From the NCBI GenBank assembly GCA_017433905.1, contig JAFRGI010000022.1, forward strand, positions 1-40,072: DNA of 40,072 nucleotides, read 5' to 3'. Positions 17,541 to 26,197 of the stretch are shown here, one piece after another; position 1 is the first letter of the stretch, and every line of letters begins with the position of its first letter. Under the pieces are notes generated by a model. It had not been told where the DNA came from, did no database searches, and saw only the letters and a program-made list of their open reading frames with translations. The translations under genes and the position numbers were made by a program. Source of the DNA: Ruminococcus sp. (lineage in GTDB: Bacteria > Bacillota > Clostridia > Oscillospirales > Acutalibacteraceae).

Positions 17541-18008
17541 TTAGTCGAAAACAATGGGAAGCTCGTATTCATCCAGCTCCATTTTTTTGTCGACGGATTC
17601 TTTTTGGGAGGATTGTGAGGAAGATTGCTTGTCCGAGCTACTCTGTGAGCTGTGGGAATTCTCGGAAAAGGACGAATCACTTTTTTCGGACGACTGTGCA
17701 GGAGCATCGTCATCATCGTCATCAGCATCCGCGCTATCCACTTTGAAAGTCTTGCTGCCGCTATCACCGTCTTTATCCTCGCGCTGTGCGCTGCTGCTCC
17801 GGCTCTCGGAATCCGATTCATCTTTTTTGTCTGACGCTTTTGTTGTTTCTTTCGTTGCGTCCGTAGCTGCTGTGGAGTCGGACGTTGCCTGCGTCGAAGC
17901 CGAAACCGTCATTTCTTCCGAATCACCGGATTCTTCACCGCAAGCGGAGCATCCTATGGCAACCGCTGCAAGCGCAGCAAAGCACAGCAAGAATTTTACT
18001 TTTTTCAT
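17541..18008 (-). CDS. Ser/Asp-rich low-complexity lipoprotein
   Basis: The 155-residue product has a lipoprotein signal peptide: MKKVKF, a hydrophobic core, then AIGC with the lipobox Cys at residue 20. The mature part is almost entirely Ser, Asp, Glu, Lys and Thr, with a run of six Asp near residue 97 and many Ser-Ser-Gln stretches, so it is probably disordered and strongly acidic. Only the C-terminal ELDEYELPIVFD looks structured. It resembles the flexible stalks of surface-anchored proteins but has no binding domain. The start follows AAAGGTG. No function is recognised. Confidence 0.75.
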   Translation of the reverse strand: MKKVKFLLCFAALAAVAIGCSACGEESGDSEEMTVSASTQATSDSTAATDATKETTKASDKKDESDSESRSSSAQREDKDGDSGSKTFKVDSADADDDDDDAPAQSSEKSDSSFSENSHSSQSSSDKQSSSQSSQKESVDKKMELDEYELPIVFD

Positions 18009-18152
18009 ACAATCACCTTTCCCTTTTGAAATATACTATACTACCGCTGTTACGCATGGAAATCTCAAACGATATACTCATTCTATCAAAAATCAACATC
18101 AAAAGCAAGTCCAAATTAATCCGCAAAAATTGACTTAGTGATGATTTAGAAC

Positions 18153-18181
18153 GTGACAAGGTCCAATTTCTATGTTATAAT
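18153..18181 (+). promoter_or_regulatory. Sigma-A promoter of ktrB-ktrA
   Basis: GTGACA (18153-18158) and TATAAT (18176-18181) are separated by 17 bp. The leader would be only about 40 nt long, too short for a c-di-AMP (ydaO) riboswitch, which controls some ktr operons in other Firmicutes. Confidence 0.72.
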
Positions 18182-18225
18182 AATGAACAAATCCATTTTG
18201 AATATCAAAAAGGAGAGGATGGCAA

Positions 18226-19563
18226 ATGATAAAACCGTTACTAAAACGAAAACAACTGACGTCGTTCCGCATCATTATACTTGGCTTTATCGGCGTCATT
18301 TTGCTGGGCGCGCTGCTTCTCATGCTGCCCATCTCCGCCAAAAGCGGTACGGTAACACCGTTCAACCAAACCTTGTTCACCGCCACCTCGGCGGTCTGCG
18401 TTACCGGACTGATTGTGCAGGACACCGCGACCTACTGGTCGGTATTCGGTCAGGCGGTCATTCTGACACTCATCCAAATCGGCGGACTGGGAGTCATCAC
18501 TATGATCATCTCGCTCGCACTGCTGTCCGGCAAAAAGATCTCGCTGAAACAGCGCAGTACCATGCAGGACGCCATATCCGCTCCTAAAATCGGCGGAATT
18601 GAGAAACTGACAGGTTTTGTTATCAAGTCGACCGTCATCATCGAAATGACCGGCGCGTTGATAATGATGCCCGTATTCATCCATGATCATGGACTCAAGG
18701 GTATTTGGATGGCTTTTTTTCACGCAATCTCCGCTTTTTGTAATGCAGGTTTCGATTTGATGGGCACTCCGGATAATCCATTCCCGTCTATGACCGCTTA
18801 TGTCGCCAACCCCGTTATCAACGCAACCTTGATGATGCTCATTATTTCCGGCGGTATCGGCTTTTTGACATGGCAGGATGTCTATACCCACAAGTTTCGC
18901 TTCAAACGGTATCGGGTGCAATCGAAGATAATCTTTATCACTTCCGCATTGCTGATTCTGGTTCCCGCCGTTTATTTCTTTTTCTTTGACTGCTCCCATC
19001 TTCCGATGGACGAACGTATCAACGGCTCGCTGTTTCAATCCGTTACCACGCGTACTGCAGGCTTTAATACAACGGATCTGACAACCCTTACGAGCGTCGG
19101 GCAAGCAATATTCATTGTATTAATGCTGATCGGCGGATCGCCCGGATCAACGGCAGGCGGCATGAAGACCACCACCATTGCCGTGCTGTTCGCTAACGCT
19201 ATCGCCTGTTTCCGCCGCAAGGAAGATCCCGAGATGTTCGGCAGACGTATCGAAGCCGGCGCCGTCAAGCTTGCCTCGACTGTCATGCTCATGTATGTCA
19301 TGCTCTGCTTTCTCGGTGCGGTCGTTATCAGCATGAAGGAACATCTTCCGCTGAACGTCTGCCTGTTCGAGACTGCGTCGGCAGTCGGTACAGTCGGTCT
19401 GACGCTCGGCATCACCCCCCACCTCGGCTTGCTTTCGCAACTAATTTTGATCACGCTCATGTTTTTGGGACGCGTCGGCGGATTGACCGTCATCTACGCA
19501 GCGCTGTCCGGTGTAGACAAAAAGCTGTCTAAGCTTCCGCCGGAAAAACTACCTATTGGATAA
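18226..19563 (+). CDS. ktrB: Potassium uptake channel subunit KtrB (TrkH family)
   Basis: The 445-residue membrane protein has the four-fold pore repeat of the TrkH/KtrB superfamily. The four selectivity-filter loops are visible in order: SAVCVTGL, SAFCNAGFD, TRTAGFNT and SAVGTVGLT, each with the central Gly that coordinates K+ or Na+. Its length fits KtrB rather than the longer TrkH. The ATG at 18226 is preceded by AGGAGAGG. It is followed after 17 nt by the cytoplasmic gating subunit ktrA, so the two form one operon for Na+-dependent K+ uptake. Confidence 0.93.
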   Translation: MIKPLLKRKQLTSFRIIILGFIGVILLGALLLMLPISAKSGTVTPFNQTLFTATSAVCVTGLIVQDTATYWSVFGQAVILTLIQIGGLGVITMIISLALLSGKKISLKQRSTMQDAISAPKIGGIEKLTGFVIKSTVIIEMTGALIMMPVFIHDHGLKGIWMAFFHAISAFCNAGFDLMGTPDNPFPSMTAYVANPVINATLMMLIISGGIGFLTWQDVYTHKFRFKRYRVQSKIIFITSALLILVPAVYFFFFDCSHLPMDERINGSLFQSVTTRTAGFNTTDLTTLTSVGQAIFIVLMLIGGSPGSTAGGMKTTTIAVLFANAIACFRRKEDPEMFGRRIEAGAVKLASTVMLMYVMLCFLGAVVISMKEHLPLNVCLFETASAVGTVGLTLGITPHLGLLSQLILITLMFLGRVGGLTVIYAALSGVDKKLSKLPPEKLPIG

Positions 19564-19580
19564 AAGGAGAACGAACTATC

Positions 19581-20228
19581 ATGAAATCTGTACTCGTTAT
19601 CGGACTCGGACGCTTTGGGAAAAAAATCGCCGCTCAACTGAATGATCTTGGACATGAGGTCATGGGCATTGACTATAACGAAGAACGCGTCAATGAAGCG
19701 ATGGACATTGTTACCAATGCACAGATCGGCAACAGCACCAACGAAGATTTTTTACGCTCGCTTGACGTTACCAAATACGATATCTGCTTCGTAACCATCA
19801 GCAACGATTTTCAAAGCTCATTGGAAACCACCTGTCTGCTCAAGGAACTCGGTGCCGGCTTTGTTGTATCCCGCGCGGAACGCGACGGTCAGGAAAAGTT
19901 CCTGCTGCGCAATGGTGCAGACAAGGTCGTCTATCCCGAAAAGCAGGTTGCAAAATGGGCAGCCATCCGCTACAGCTCCAACCATCTTCTCGATTACATC
20001 GAGCTGGATCCGAAAAACTCCATTTATGAAGTATCCGTCCCGGAACAGTGGTTCGGAAAAAGCGTTGTTCAACTCGATATCCGCCGAAAGTACAATCTCA
20101 ATATCATCGCAATCAAAAAAGACGGTTCCTTCAATTTTATGATTACCTCGGACACCATCATGTCCTCTGATGCGACACTGCTTGTTCTCGGCGAATACAA
20201 AGCGGTGCAAAAATGCTTCCGCATCTGA
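19581..20228 (+). CDS. ktrA: Potassium uptake regulatory subunit KtrA (RCK protein)
   Basis: The 215-residue protein has an N-terminal RCK/TrkA-N Rossmann domain with GLGRFGKKI (residues 8-16), an acidic residue at the end of strand 2 (GIDYNEE) that fits NAD(H)/ATP ribose binding, and a smaller C-terminal TrkA-C domain from about residue 135, which in relatives binds c-di-AMP. KtrA rings sit on KtrB and gate it in response to nucleotides. The start follows AAAGGAG. The pair is closed by a strong terminator. Confidence 0.93.
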   Translation: MKSVLVIGLGRFGKKIAAQLNDLGHEVMGIDYNEERVNEAMDIVTNAQIGNSTNEDFLRSLDVTKYDICFVTISNDFQSSLETTCLLKELGAGFVVSRAERDGQEKFLLRNGADKVVYPEKQVAKWAAIRYSSNHLLDYIELDPKNSIYEVSVPEQWFGKSVVQLDIRRKYNLNIIAIKKDGSFNFMITSDTIMSSDATLLVLGEYKAVQKCFRI

Positions 20229-20240
20229 TTTTTTTGATAC

Positions 20241-20290
20241 AAAGAGGCTGCCGCTAAATCTTTCGATTGCGGCAGCCTCTTTGCCATCTT
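20241..20290 (+). terminator. Rho-independent terminator of ktrBA
   Basis: A perfect 14-bp stem (20241-20254 with 20269-20282) with a 14-nt loop lies 12 nt after the ktrA stop and is followed by GCCATCTTTTTC. Between it and the histidine kinase stop at 20481 only a small hairpin (CCGGTT/AACCGG, 20452-20471) is seen. Confidence 0.85.
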
Positions 20291-20480
20291 TTTCATTTTG
20301 TTTTCTCCACAAACATTTCATTCAAATTATATAATGCAATATCCCTTAAATCAGATGACAAATCGTGAAGCAAATTGCCGGAACGAGCACCAAATAACTC
20401 TTCCTGTCAAATACCAAACAAGATGAGTACAAAGCACGGCGGAACTGTCAGCCGGTTATTTGGAGAACCGGTAAAGCGCA

Positions 20481-21704
20481 TTACACGTTCTGATTATAAA
20501 ACTTGATCGTAAAAACGCTTCCCTTGCCTACCTCGGAATCAACCCGAACGATACCTCCGGATTTTTGAATAATTGTCTTGGCAAGTGCAAGTCCGATACC
20601 AACGCTGTTCTCGTCGGCGTTCTTACCCCGATAAAAACGATCGAAAATATGCGGCAAATCCTCTATGTCGATTCCCTGACCGTTATCGGACACCGTGATT
20701 TTAGTATAAAACTTGTTGGTTTCTGCGCAAAGCCGCACCTCGCCGTTCTCAGACGTATGCTCTATGCAGTTTTTCGTGATGTTGGTGAGCGCTTCGCAAA
20801 GCCATTTTTTATCGCACGCAAGCGTAATATCGTTGTCTTTCGCCGTGACAGAAACGCCTTTCAGCTCGGCGATGACTTCAACATTTTGGGAAACGTCGGC
20901 AAAAACCCGCGATAGCGGCACATTCTGTTTTTTCATAACAATCGAATCCGCATCAAGCTTTGAGAGCGTCAGCAAAGACTGTACCAGAAAGCTGATATGC
21001 TTGGAGGAACGGTGAATATCACACAGGAATTCCTGCCGCAGCTCCGGCGGCAAATCGGGGTTGTCGAGCAAATTTTCCGTCATAATAATCACGGAGGTCA
21101 GCGGCGTTTTGAGTTGATGTGAAATGTCTGACAGCGCGGTTTTTAACTCCTCCTTGCCCTGAGATGCACGCTGCGCTGCCTCCCGCAGCGTGACTATCGT
21201 TTTATATATTTCGTTTTGCAGTCTCGAATCCACACTCTCGGTGTTACTATCCAACGCCATACGATACCTTCCGTTGTTGATTTGCGCCAAATAATTCGCC
21301 AGTTCGTTTTGCCTTTTTTTCCGATACTGCATATAAAACAAGAATACCGCAAGACCGGAAACGCCGCAAAGCAGACAGCAACCGACGGAAAGCGTCATGA
21401 TATGTTGGCTGTCTGCCTGATTGATTTTTACCGTCCATTCGTCCTCGGATAATCCGAAAGATTTCATCATACTCTCCGTATCATCCGTATCAAGGGTATT
21501 CGACTTTCCGTCAAGAGCTTTCAGAATATCTGTATCCGTCATTTCGGGTTTTTCTGTTCGCAGATTGGCAATCAGCTGCACCATCGCCTGCTGATTGTGC
21601 TCTCGCATTTGACCAAACAAGAAAACAGAGCATAAAACACACAACACGCACCATACGACGAAGATCGCCGCAAATACAATCACAAACCGTTTCTCCGTTT
21701 TCAT
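20481..21704 (-). CDS. Sensor histidine kinase of a two-component system
   Basis: The 407-residue kinase has a first membrane helix (about 8-30), an external region of about 70 residues, a second helix (about 104-126), a HisKA domain with phospho-acceptor H196 (DISHQLKTPL), and an HATPase_c domain with N-box N308/N312, G1 box DNGQGI (340-345) and G2 box GIGLALAK (369-376). The external domain is small but longer than in the intramembrane-sensing BceS kinases, so it may sense a ligand directly. It overlaps the response regulator by 4 nt and lies just downstream of an ABC transporter, a context common for antimicrobial-peptide resistance modules. Confidence 0.92.
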   Translation of the reverse strand: MKTEKRFVIVFAAIFVVWCVLCVLCSVFLFGQMREHNQQAMVQLIANLRTEKPEMTDTDILKALDGKSNTLDTDDTESMMKSFGLSEDEWTVKINQADSQHIMTLSVGCCLLCGVSGLAVFLFYMQYRKKRQNELANYLAQINNGRYRMALDSNTESVDSRLQNEIYKTIVTLREAAQRASQGKEELKTALSDISHQLKTPLTSVIIMTENLLDNPDLPPELRQEFLCDIHRSSKHISFLVQSLLTLSKLDADSIVMKKQNVPLSRVFADVSQNVEVIAELKGVSVTAKDNDITLACDKKWLCEALTNITKNCIEHTSENGEVRLCAETNKFYTKITVSDNGQGIDIEDLPHIFDRFYRGKNADENSVGIGLALAKTIIQKSGGIVRVDSEVGKGSVFTIKFYNQNV

Positions 21705-22345
21705 ACGTCCTCCATTCTGTATCCGGCGCCCCTGACCGTCTTAATCTGGTCGGTACCGAGCTTCTTTCGTACGCGTCGGATATACACGGATAACGTATTG
21801 TCGTTCACATAATTTCCCGCGATATCCCAAATTTTTTCGAGTATCATCTCACGACTCACCACCGCGCCGCGGTTCTGTATCAACAACGAACAAACCCGGT
21901 ATTCAAGCGCGGTCAGCTCGATTTTTTCGCCGTTTTTAAAAACAACCTGCTTATCAAGATCAAGGGTAAGCTCCCCCACAGTAACCGTATTTTCGTTTTT
22001 CCGTGTCAACCGCTTAACACGTGCCAACAGTTCACGGGTGGAAAAGGGCTTGGGGATATAATCCTCCGCACCGAGATCAAAACCCTTGACAATGCTGTCC
22101 TCATCGTCAAGCGCGGTCAGAAAAATGACCGGTGCGGAATGGAGACGGCTTATTTCGCGATACAGATCAAATCCGTTGCCGTCGGGAAGATTGACATCAA
22201 TAATCAACACAGCGTAATCATTGACGATATTGGCGTACGCCTGCTCACAGTCTGCGCAAATGTCCACTTTAAAACCGGCGTTCTGCAGTGAAAAAGCCAG
22301 TCCCTTTGCGATGGCTTTGTTGTCCTCGATCAACAATATTTTCAT
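21701..22345 (-). CDS. OmpR/PhoB-family response regulator
   Basis: The 214-residue protein has a receiver domain with the acidic pocket (EDN at 7-9), phospho-acceptor D50 (LIIDVNLPDG), and the conserved Thr and Lys (FLTALDDE, YIPKPFS), followed by a winged-helix DNA-binding domain (about 120-214) ending with KIRTVRGAGYR-like TVRGAGYRM. The start has GGAGGGG upstream. It is co-translated with the kinase. The most likely target is the tandem 11-bp repeat in front of the neighbouring ABC transporter. Confidence 0.93.
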   Translation of the reverse strand: MKILLIEDNKAIAKGLAFSLQNAGFKVDICADCEQAYANIVNDYAVLIIDVNLPDGNGFDLYREISRLHSAPVIFLTALDDEDSIVKGFDLGAEDYIPKPFSTRELLARVKRLTRKNENTVTVGELTLDLDKQVVFKNGEKIELTALEYRVCSLLIQNRGAVVSREMILEKIWDIAGNYVNDNTLSVYIRRVRKKLGTDQIKTVRGAGYRMEDV

Positions 22346-22364
22346 CCGTTAAGCCCCTCCATCC

Positions 22365-22410
22365 ATGCCACTGACGCGACGCCTTTGTTAAGGCGGCGCG
22401 TCAGTGGCAT
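22365..22410. other. Long hairpin between ABC permease and response regulator
   Basis: A perfect 14-bp stem (22365-22378 with 22397-22410) closes, after one mismatch, on a further 6-bp stem (22380-22385 with 22390-22395) and a 4-nt loop. It follows the ABC permease stop at 22425 by 14 nt, but on the minus strand no U-run follows; the next bases are the ribosome binding site of the response regulator. It may act as a partial terminator, an mRNA stabiliser or a processing site that sets different levels for the ABC and regulator genes. Confidence 0.65.
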
Positions 22411-22424
22411 ACAGATATATGGTT

Positions 22425-25211
22425 TTATATGTTTTCGTTTCGTATGGTTTCAATAATGTTTTGTTTACTCACTTTGACGATAGAGTAGCGCATGATTATC
22501 CACACAACCAATCCAACGGCAACAATGGAAATCAAGACCGCGAGCCACGGAAACTGATACGGGATCTCTTCTGTCATACTGTAAACCATCTGGATGCCCC
22601 AACCGGCGAGCAAACCGATCGGAATACCGATCAACAGAGATTTTGCGGAGTAGAACACGCTCTCCAAACGAATCATACGGTTAAACTCGCGGCGCGTCAT
22701 ACCGATGGAACGAAGCGATGCAAACTCACTCGCGCGCAGGCGCATGTTGGTCGAAATGGTATTAAAGATATTGGTAATACCGATCAGCGTAATAACGAGG
22801 ATAAAGCCGTATACAAAGATCTGAACAACCAGCGTAAAGGCATTTACCGTTCTTTCCGTTCGATCATAATTTGATATATACGCGGCGCCTCCAATCATTT
22901 CGCTAAGTTCCTGCTCGGTTTTATCGGGATTGGAAGATTGGATATAAAATGCACTTTTGACAAATGCGTCTTGAGGCACATGTTCTTTCATCCAGTCAAG
23001 AGTGACGATAACCGCTCCGCTGTCCAATCCTTTCATATGGACACGTTTATGTATCGCTTCCTGATGTACCAGCTCACCCGCCAAGTTCAGCGTCACTTTT
23101 TTACTATTTGCCGCCGGAGACAGATCATTTTCTTCACCAAAAAACAACTCTAAATCGGCATCTTTAACTTTTTTCAAAATCTCACCGTTTGCCCGCAGCT
23201 TATTATCGGTGATTTCAGTGTTTTCATTATTAATCAATCCTTTATCCTTGGCATACGCATAATCGACGCCGCACACCGAGCAAACCTCCCGATAGCTGTC
23301 GTCATCCAGTGCCACCAAACGCGGCAATCGAACAATCATCTTTGATTTTTCATTTTGATCTTCCTGAATGCCGTAAAAAAACGAATGCACATCAGGATTC
23401 TGCACTTCCTCCGTTAGATTGCTCTTATCTATTCTCATGTGTACACCGTAGACCACGCTGCGCGTACTTACCACGCTCTCGACCGTATCCATACGCTTGA
23501 AGGAATCATACCAGTCATCTGCATCCCGATAAGAAAACTCATAAGAGATAGGTACAATTTCCACATTATAATTCACCTGCTGCAAATACAATGCCATATA
23601 CGAAAAGGTAGCGGTAACCAGTGTGCTGACAGCCAGGAACATCGCCACGCTCGCTACAATGGACACCACGGTCGCACGGTATTTTTTGCGGCTGCGCTTA
23701 AGGTTTTTGTAAGCAATACTACCGCCGATACCGAACAGCTTATCAATCCACTTCGGTGTTTTGTGATAGGATTTTTCAAGATCCGACCGAATATCTCTCT
23801 TGCCGCGAATCGCATCGATGGGAGCAATTCTGGACGCGCCGACAGCCGTAAAGAACATCGAGAAAAAGATGGTAAGCGCAGACACAACCACCGCGACGGC
23901 AATACCGATCCACGAAACGGAGAACACAATACGGATACCGTTAAGTCCTTCGCTCAGCAAGGAATTACTAATCGTTATCAGTAGCGTAGTCACGCCGATG
24001 CCCAAAACGACTCCAAGAGAAATACCGATGACACCCAAAAGAAAGCCCTCGAACATAACATTGCGAAGCACCTGCCGCGGCGTGGCGCCGACGGAGCTGA
24101 GCATACCGTAGAGACGTGTTTTCTCGGTAATGGAAATCGCAAAGCTGTTGCGGATGATAAAGATACTCGACAAGACGATGATAGCGGTAACTATTGCGGC
24201 AATGCCGATAAGAATGCTCATGGTTCTTTCACTGACATTAAATATGCGCATTCGCAGGACACTGTCGTTGTATTGAATATCTGTGATACCAAAACGGTTT
24301 TCGGGTATGCTTCTCTCCGACGCATTCACTCCGTCCGCCGGGTTGTAATGGGGAGACAACCATTCTCTTGTCTGCTCCGTTGTCATCCCCGTCAGGTCGC
24401 TTAACGTCTGTATATAATCCCTTTCTTTGCTGTCATACAACCTAAGCATCATGCTCGACGCATGTTCATACGCTGCGGAACGTTCTGATTTATCGTAGGT
24501 ACGTCCCGTAAACAGCCTGATCTCGGTCGAACTGGAATCAGATTCCAGATATCCTTTGGCAGTTTTTAATATGCCCGCAACCGTGTAGGTTTTGGTAAAT
24601 TCGGGGATAAAGTCCTCTTTGTCCGGATCATATAAAGGATTGGTTTCACGGCTATGTTCCTCCCATCCCTCACTTTCGAATGCGGGAATACTTTGTTTTG
24701 TTACCGTGCCTTTCTCCCATCTGCCTCCAACGTCAAGCGTGATCGTATCTCCCACATGATAAGTTTGCGGCGCAAAACTAACAAACTGGGGCGTCAGCAG
24801 GATTTCATCCGATGATTGCGGATAATGTCCCTCCTCCAGCTCACAGCGGTAACAGTTTTCATAGGTATTTTCACTCAAACCACTCAAGTTGACATATGCC
24901 TTGTACTCAGACTTAAAAAGAAACTTTGCCGTACCGACAGGCGTCTTTTCATATACATGCTCTACGTCGCGGTTCTGTGCCAAAGATTCCGCAGTGTTCG
25001 CGTCAAAATCACCTTTCACAGCGACCGACCAGTCACCGCAGATATTGACCTCTGTTTCGACCAAACTCTGTCTGCCGCTGGTGACAATGCCCGTCACCAC
25101 GGTTACCAGCGCAGCGGACAGCATAATGCCGACAATCGTGACAGCCGTACGGGTTCGGTTGCGATTGAGGTTGAGCATAGTCAGTTTTCGCATCGTGCTC
25201 ATGATACTCAC
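22425..25211 (-). CDS. FtsX/MacB-type ABC transporter permease, eight-helix form
   Basis: The 928-residue permease has two FtsX cores. Predicted helices are near 22-44, 331-354, 388-415, 430-457, 511-540, 792-815, 855-875 and 889-908, with large outside domains of about 285 and 250 residues after helices 1 and 5. The conserved FtsX coupling helices appear as RLYGMLSSVGAT (about 366-377) and FASLRSIGMTRREF (830-843). This is the 8-helix duplicated form rather than the 10-helix BceB. Such mechanotransmission transporters expel or detach peptides or lipids at the membrane. It overlaps its ATPase by 4 nt. Confidence 0.9.
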   Translation of the reverse strand: MSIMSTMRKLTMLNLNRNRTRTAVTIVGIMLSAALVTVVTGIVTSGRQSLVETEVNICGDWSVAVKGDFDANTAESLAQNRDVEHVYEKTPVGTAKFLFKSEYKAYVNLSGLSENTYENCYRCELEEGHYPQSSDEILLTPQFVSFAPQTYHVGDTITLDVGGRWEKGTVTKQSIPAFESEGWEEHSRETNPLYDPDKEDFIPEFTKTYTVAGILKTAKGYLESDSSSTEIRLFTGRTYDKSERSAAYEHASSMMLRLYDSKERDYIQTLSDLTGMTTEQTREWLSPHYNPADGVNASERSIPENRFGITDIQYNDSVLRMRIFNVSERTMSILIGIAAIVTAIIVLSSIFIIRNSFAISITEKTRLYGMLSSVGATPRQVLRNVMFEGFLLGVIGISLGVVLGIGVTTLLITISNSLLSEGLNGIRIVFSVSWIGIAVAVVVSALTIFFSMFFTAVGASRIAPIDAIRGKRDIRSDLEKSYHKTPKWIDKLFGIGGSIAYKNLKRSRKKYRATVVSIVASVAMFLAVSTLVTATFSYMALYLQQVNYNVEIVPISYEFSYRDADDWYDSFKRMDTVESVVSTRSVVYGVHMRIDKSNLTEEVQNPDVHSFFYGIQEDQNEKSKMIVRLPRLVALDDDSYREVCSVCGVDYAYAKDKGLINNENTEITDNKLRANGEILKKVKDADLELFFGEENDLSPAANSKKVTLNLAGELVHQEAIHKRVHMKGLDSGAVIVTLDWMKEHVPQDAFVKSAFYIQSSNPDKTEQELSEMIGGAAYISNYDRTERTVNAFTLVVQIFVYGFILVITLIGITNIFNTISTNMRLRASEFASLRSIGMTRREFNRMIRLESVFYSAKSLLIGIPIGLLAGWGIQMVYSMTEEIPYQFPWLAVLISIVAVGLVVWIIMRYSIVKVSKQNIIETIRNENI

Positions 25212-25876
25212 ACCTCCTTGATTCTGCCGTCCTGAATACGGATCACACGGTCTGTATCCTTGGCGATTTCAAGATTGTGGGTAATCATGATGATAGTCTG
25301 GTGATAATTTTGATTGGCGAGCTTTAAGATACGCATTATTTCATCCGTCGCCTTGCTGTCCAAATTACCCGTCGGCTCATCGCAGAGCAAAAGCGAGGGA
25401 TTGTTGATCAGCGCACGCGCAATGCTGACGCGCTGCTGCTGACCTCCCGAAAGCTCGTTGGGGAGATTACGGCGTTTGTCAGCAATACCCAAGGAATGCA
25501 TAATCTCGTTGAGGCGGTTCATATCCGGCGCTCTGCTGTCCAAATCCCACGGAAGCATCACGTTTTCCTCTGCGGTAAGAATCGGGATCAAATTGTAAAA
25601 CTGGTACACGATACCGATTTGACGGCGGCGAAAAATCGCCATCTTATCTGCGTTTAGCTTGCCGATATCCTGACCGTCCACAAATATATGTCCGCTTGTC
25701 GGACGGTCAACACCACCGAGCAAATGCATGAGGGTACTTTTTCCGCTGCCGCTTGCACCAACGATCGCGACAAATTCTCCTTTTTCCACACTCAGGTTAA
25801 CGTTGTCCACCGCGTGAACGGTATTCTCGCCCGATCCATATGTCTTGCAAAGATTTTCTGTACGTAAGATTTCCAT
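25208..25876 (-). CDS. LolD/MacB-type ABC transporter ATP-binding protein
   Basis: The 222-residue ATPase has Walker A GASGSGKST, the Q-loop YQFYNLIP, signature LSGGQQQRVSIARAL, Walker B LLCDEPTGNLD and an H-loop (MITHNLE). The Q-loop and EPTGNLD motifs are typical of the LolD/MacB/BceA family that pairs with FtsX-type permeases. The reading frame opens at 25888, but the ATG at 25876 is chosen since GGAGG lies 5 nt before it. A promoter with a probable regulator site lies just upstream, and the permease follows with a 4-nt overlap. Confidence 0.93.
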   Translation of the reverse strand: MEILRTENLCKTYGSGENTVHAVDNVNLSVEKGEFVAIVGASGSGKSTLMHLLGGVDRPTSGHIFVDGQDIGKLNADKMAIFRRRQIGIVYQFYNLIPILTAEENVMLPWDLDSRAPDMNRLNEIMHSLGIADKRRNLPNELSGGQQQRVSIARALINNPSLLLCDEPTGNLDSKATDEIMRILKLANQNYHQTIIMITHNLEIAKDTDRVIRIQDGRIKEV

Positions 25877-25894
25877 AAGAACCTCCATAACTTT

Positions 25895-25941
25895 ATTTTA
25901 CAAGAAAATCATACAACAGCAAAGTGACTGCAAAGTGACTG
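25895..25941 (-). promoter_or_regulatory. ABC operon promoter with tandem 11-bp regulator site
   Basis: CAAAGTGACTG occurs twice, back to back (25920-25930 and 25931-25941). Two direct repeats spaced by exactly one helical turn are the standard binding site for OmpR/PhoB-type regulators. On the minus strand the proximal repeat overlaps the -35 position, 17 bp above a TAAAAT -10 element (25900-25895), while the -35 itself is poor (TTTGCT), as expected for an activated promoter. The repeats are seen; assignment to the neighbouring response regulator is inferred. Confidence 0.7.
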
Positions 25942-26197
25942 TAACTATTTTGAAAAAAAGGGGACATCATAACGCCAATACTCTTCCGGAGCTTCTTACG
26001 GCGAGACTGAAAACTCTCCGGATATAGACTGTACATGCGTTTCGGATATCGGCTGTAATCTTTAAGACCGTTTCTTAATATCATTGTTGCCTTAGTTCTT
26101 GGTCTAACTTTCGGGGCACATCAAAATCGAAAGCCGTTTTGTTCCTGTACTTTCTTGAAAGTCATTCACACCCAAAGCATCCGTCCCAAAAAAATTA
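25942..26197 (-). mobile_element. Possible IS3-type terminal remnant between ABC and MATE genes
   Basis: This 256-nt stretch has no convincing gene. Read on the minus strand, 26123-26101 begins TGATGTGCCCC and ends AAGTTAGACC, which resembles the outer end of IS150-group IS3 elements. The sequence inward of it contains a 63-codon frame (26084-25893) that I do not recognise as OrfA. A small palindrome (ACTTTCTTGAAAGT, 26149-26162) lies outside it. The match is by eye and could be chance. Confidence 0.35.

Noticed and set aside
17554-18138. 194-codon Ser-rich plus-strand frame
   Set aside because: It is the reverse complement of the Ser/Asp-rich lipoprotein; the minus frame has a signal peptide, lipobox and ribosome binding site.
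18182-18225. c-di-AMP (ydaO) riboswitch in front of ktrB
   Set aside because: The leader from the predicted start site is only about 40 nt, far shorter than that riboswitch.
20452-20471. CCGGTT/AACCGG hairpin after the histidine kinase as a terminator
   Set aside because: Only a 6-bp stem and no U-run on the coding strand; too weak to call.
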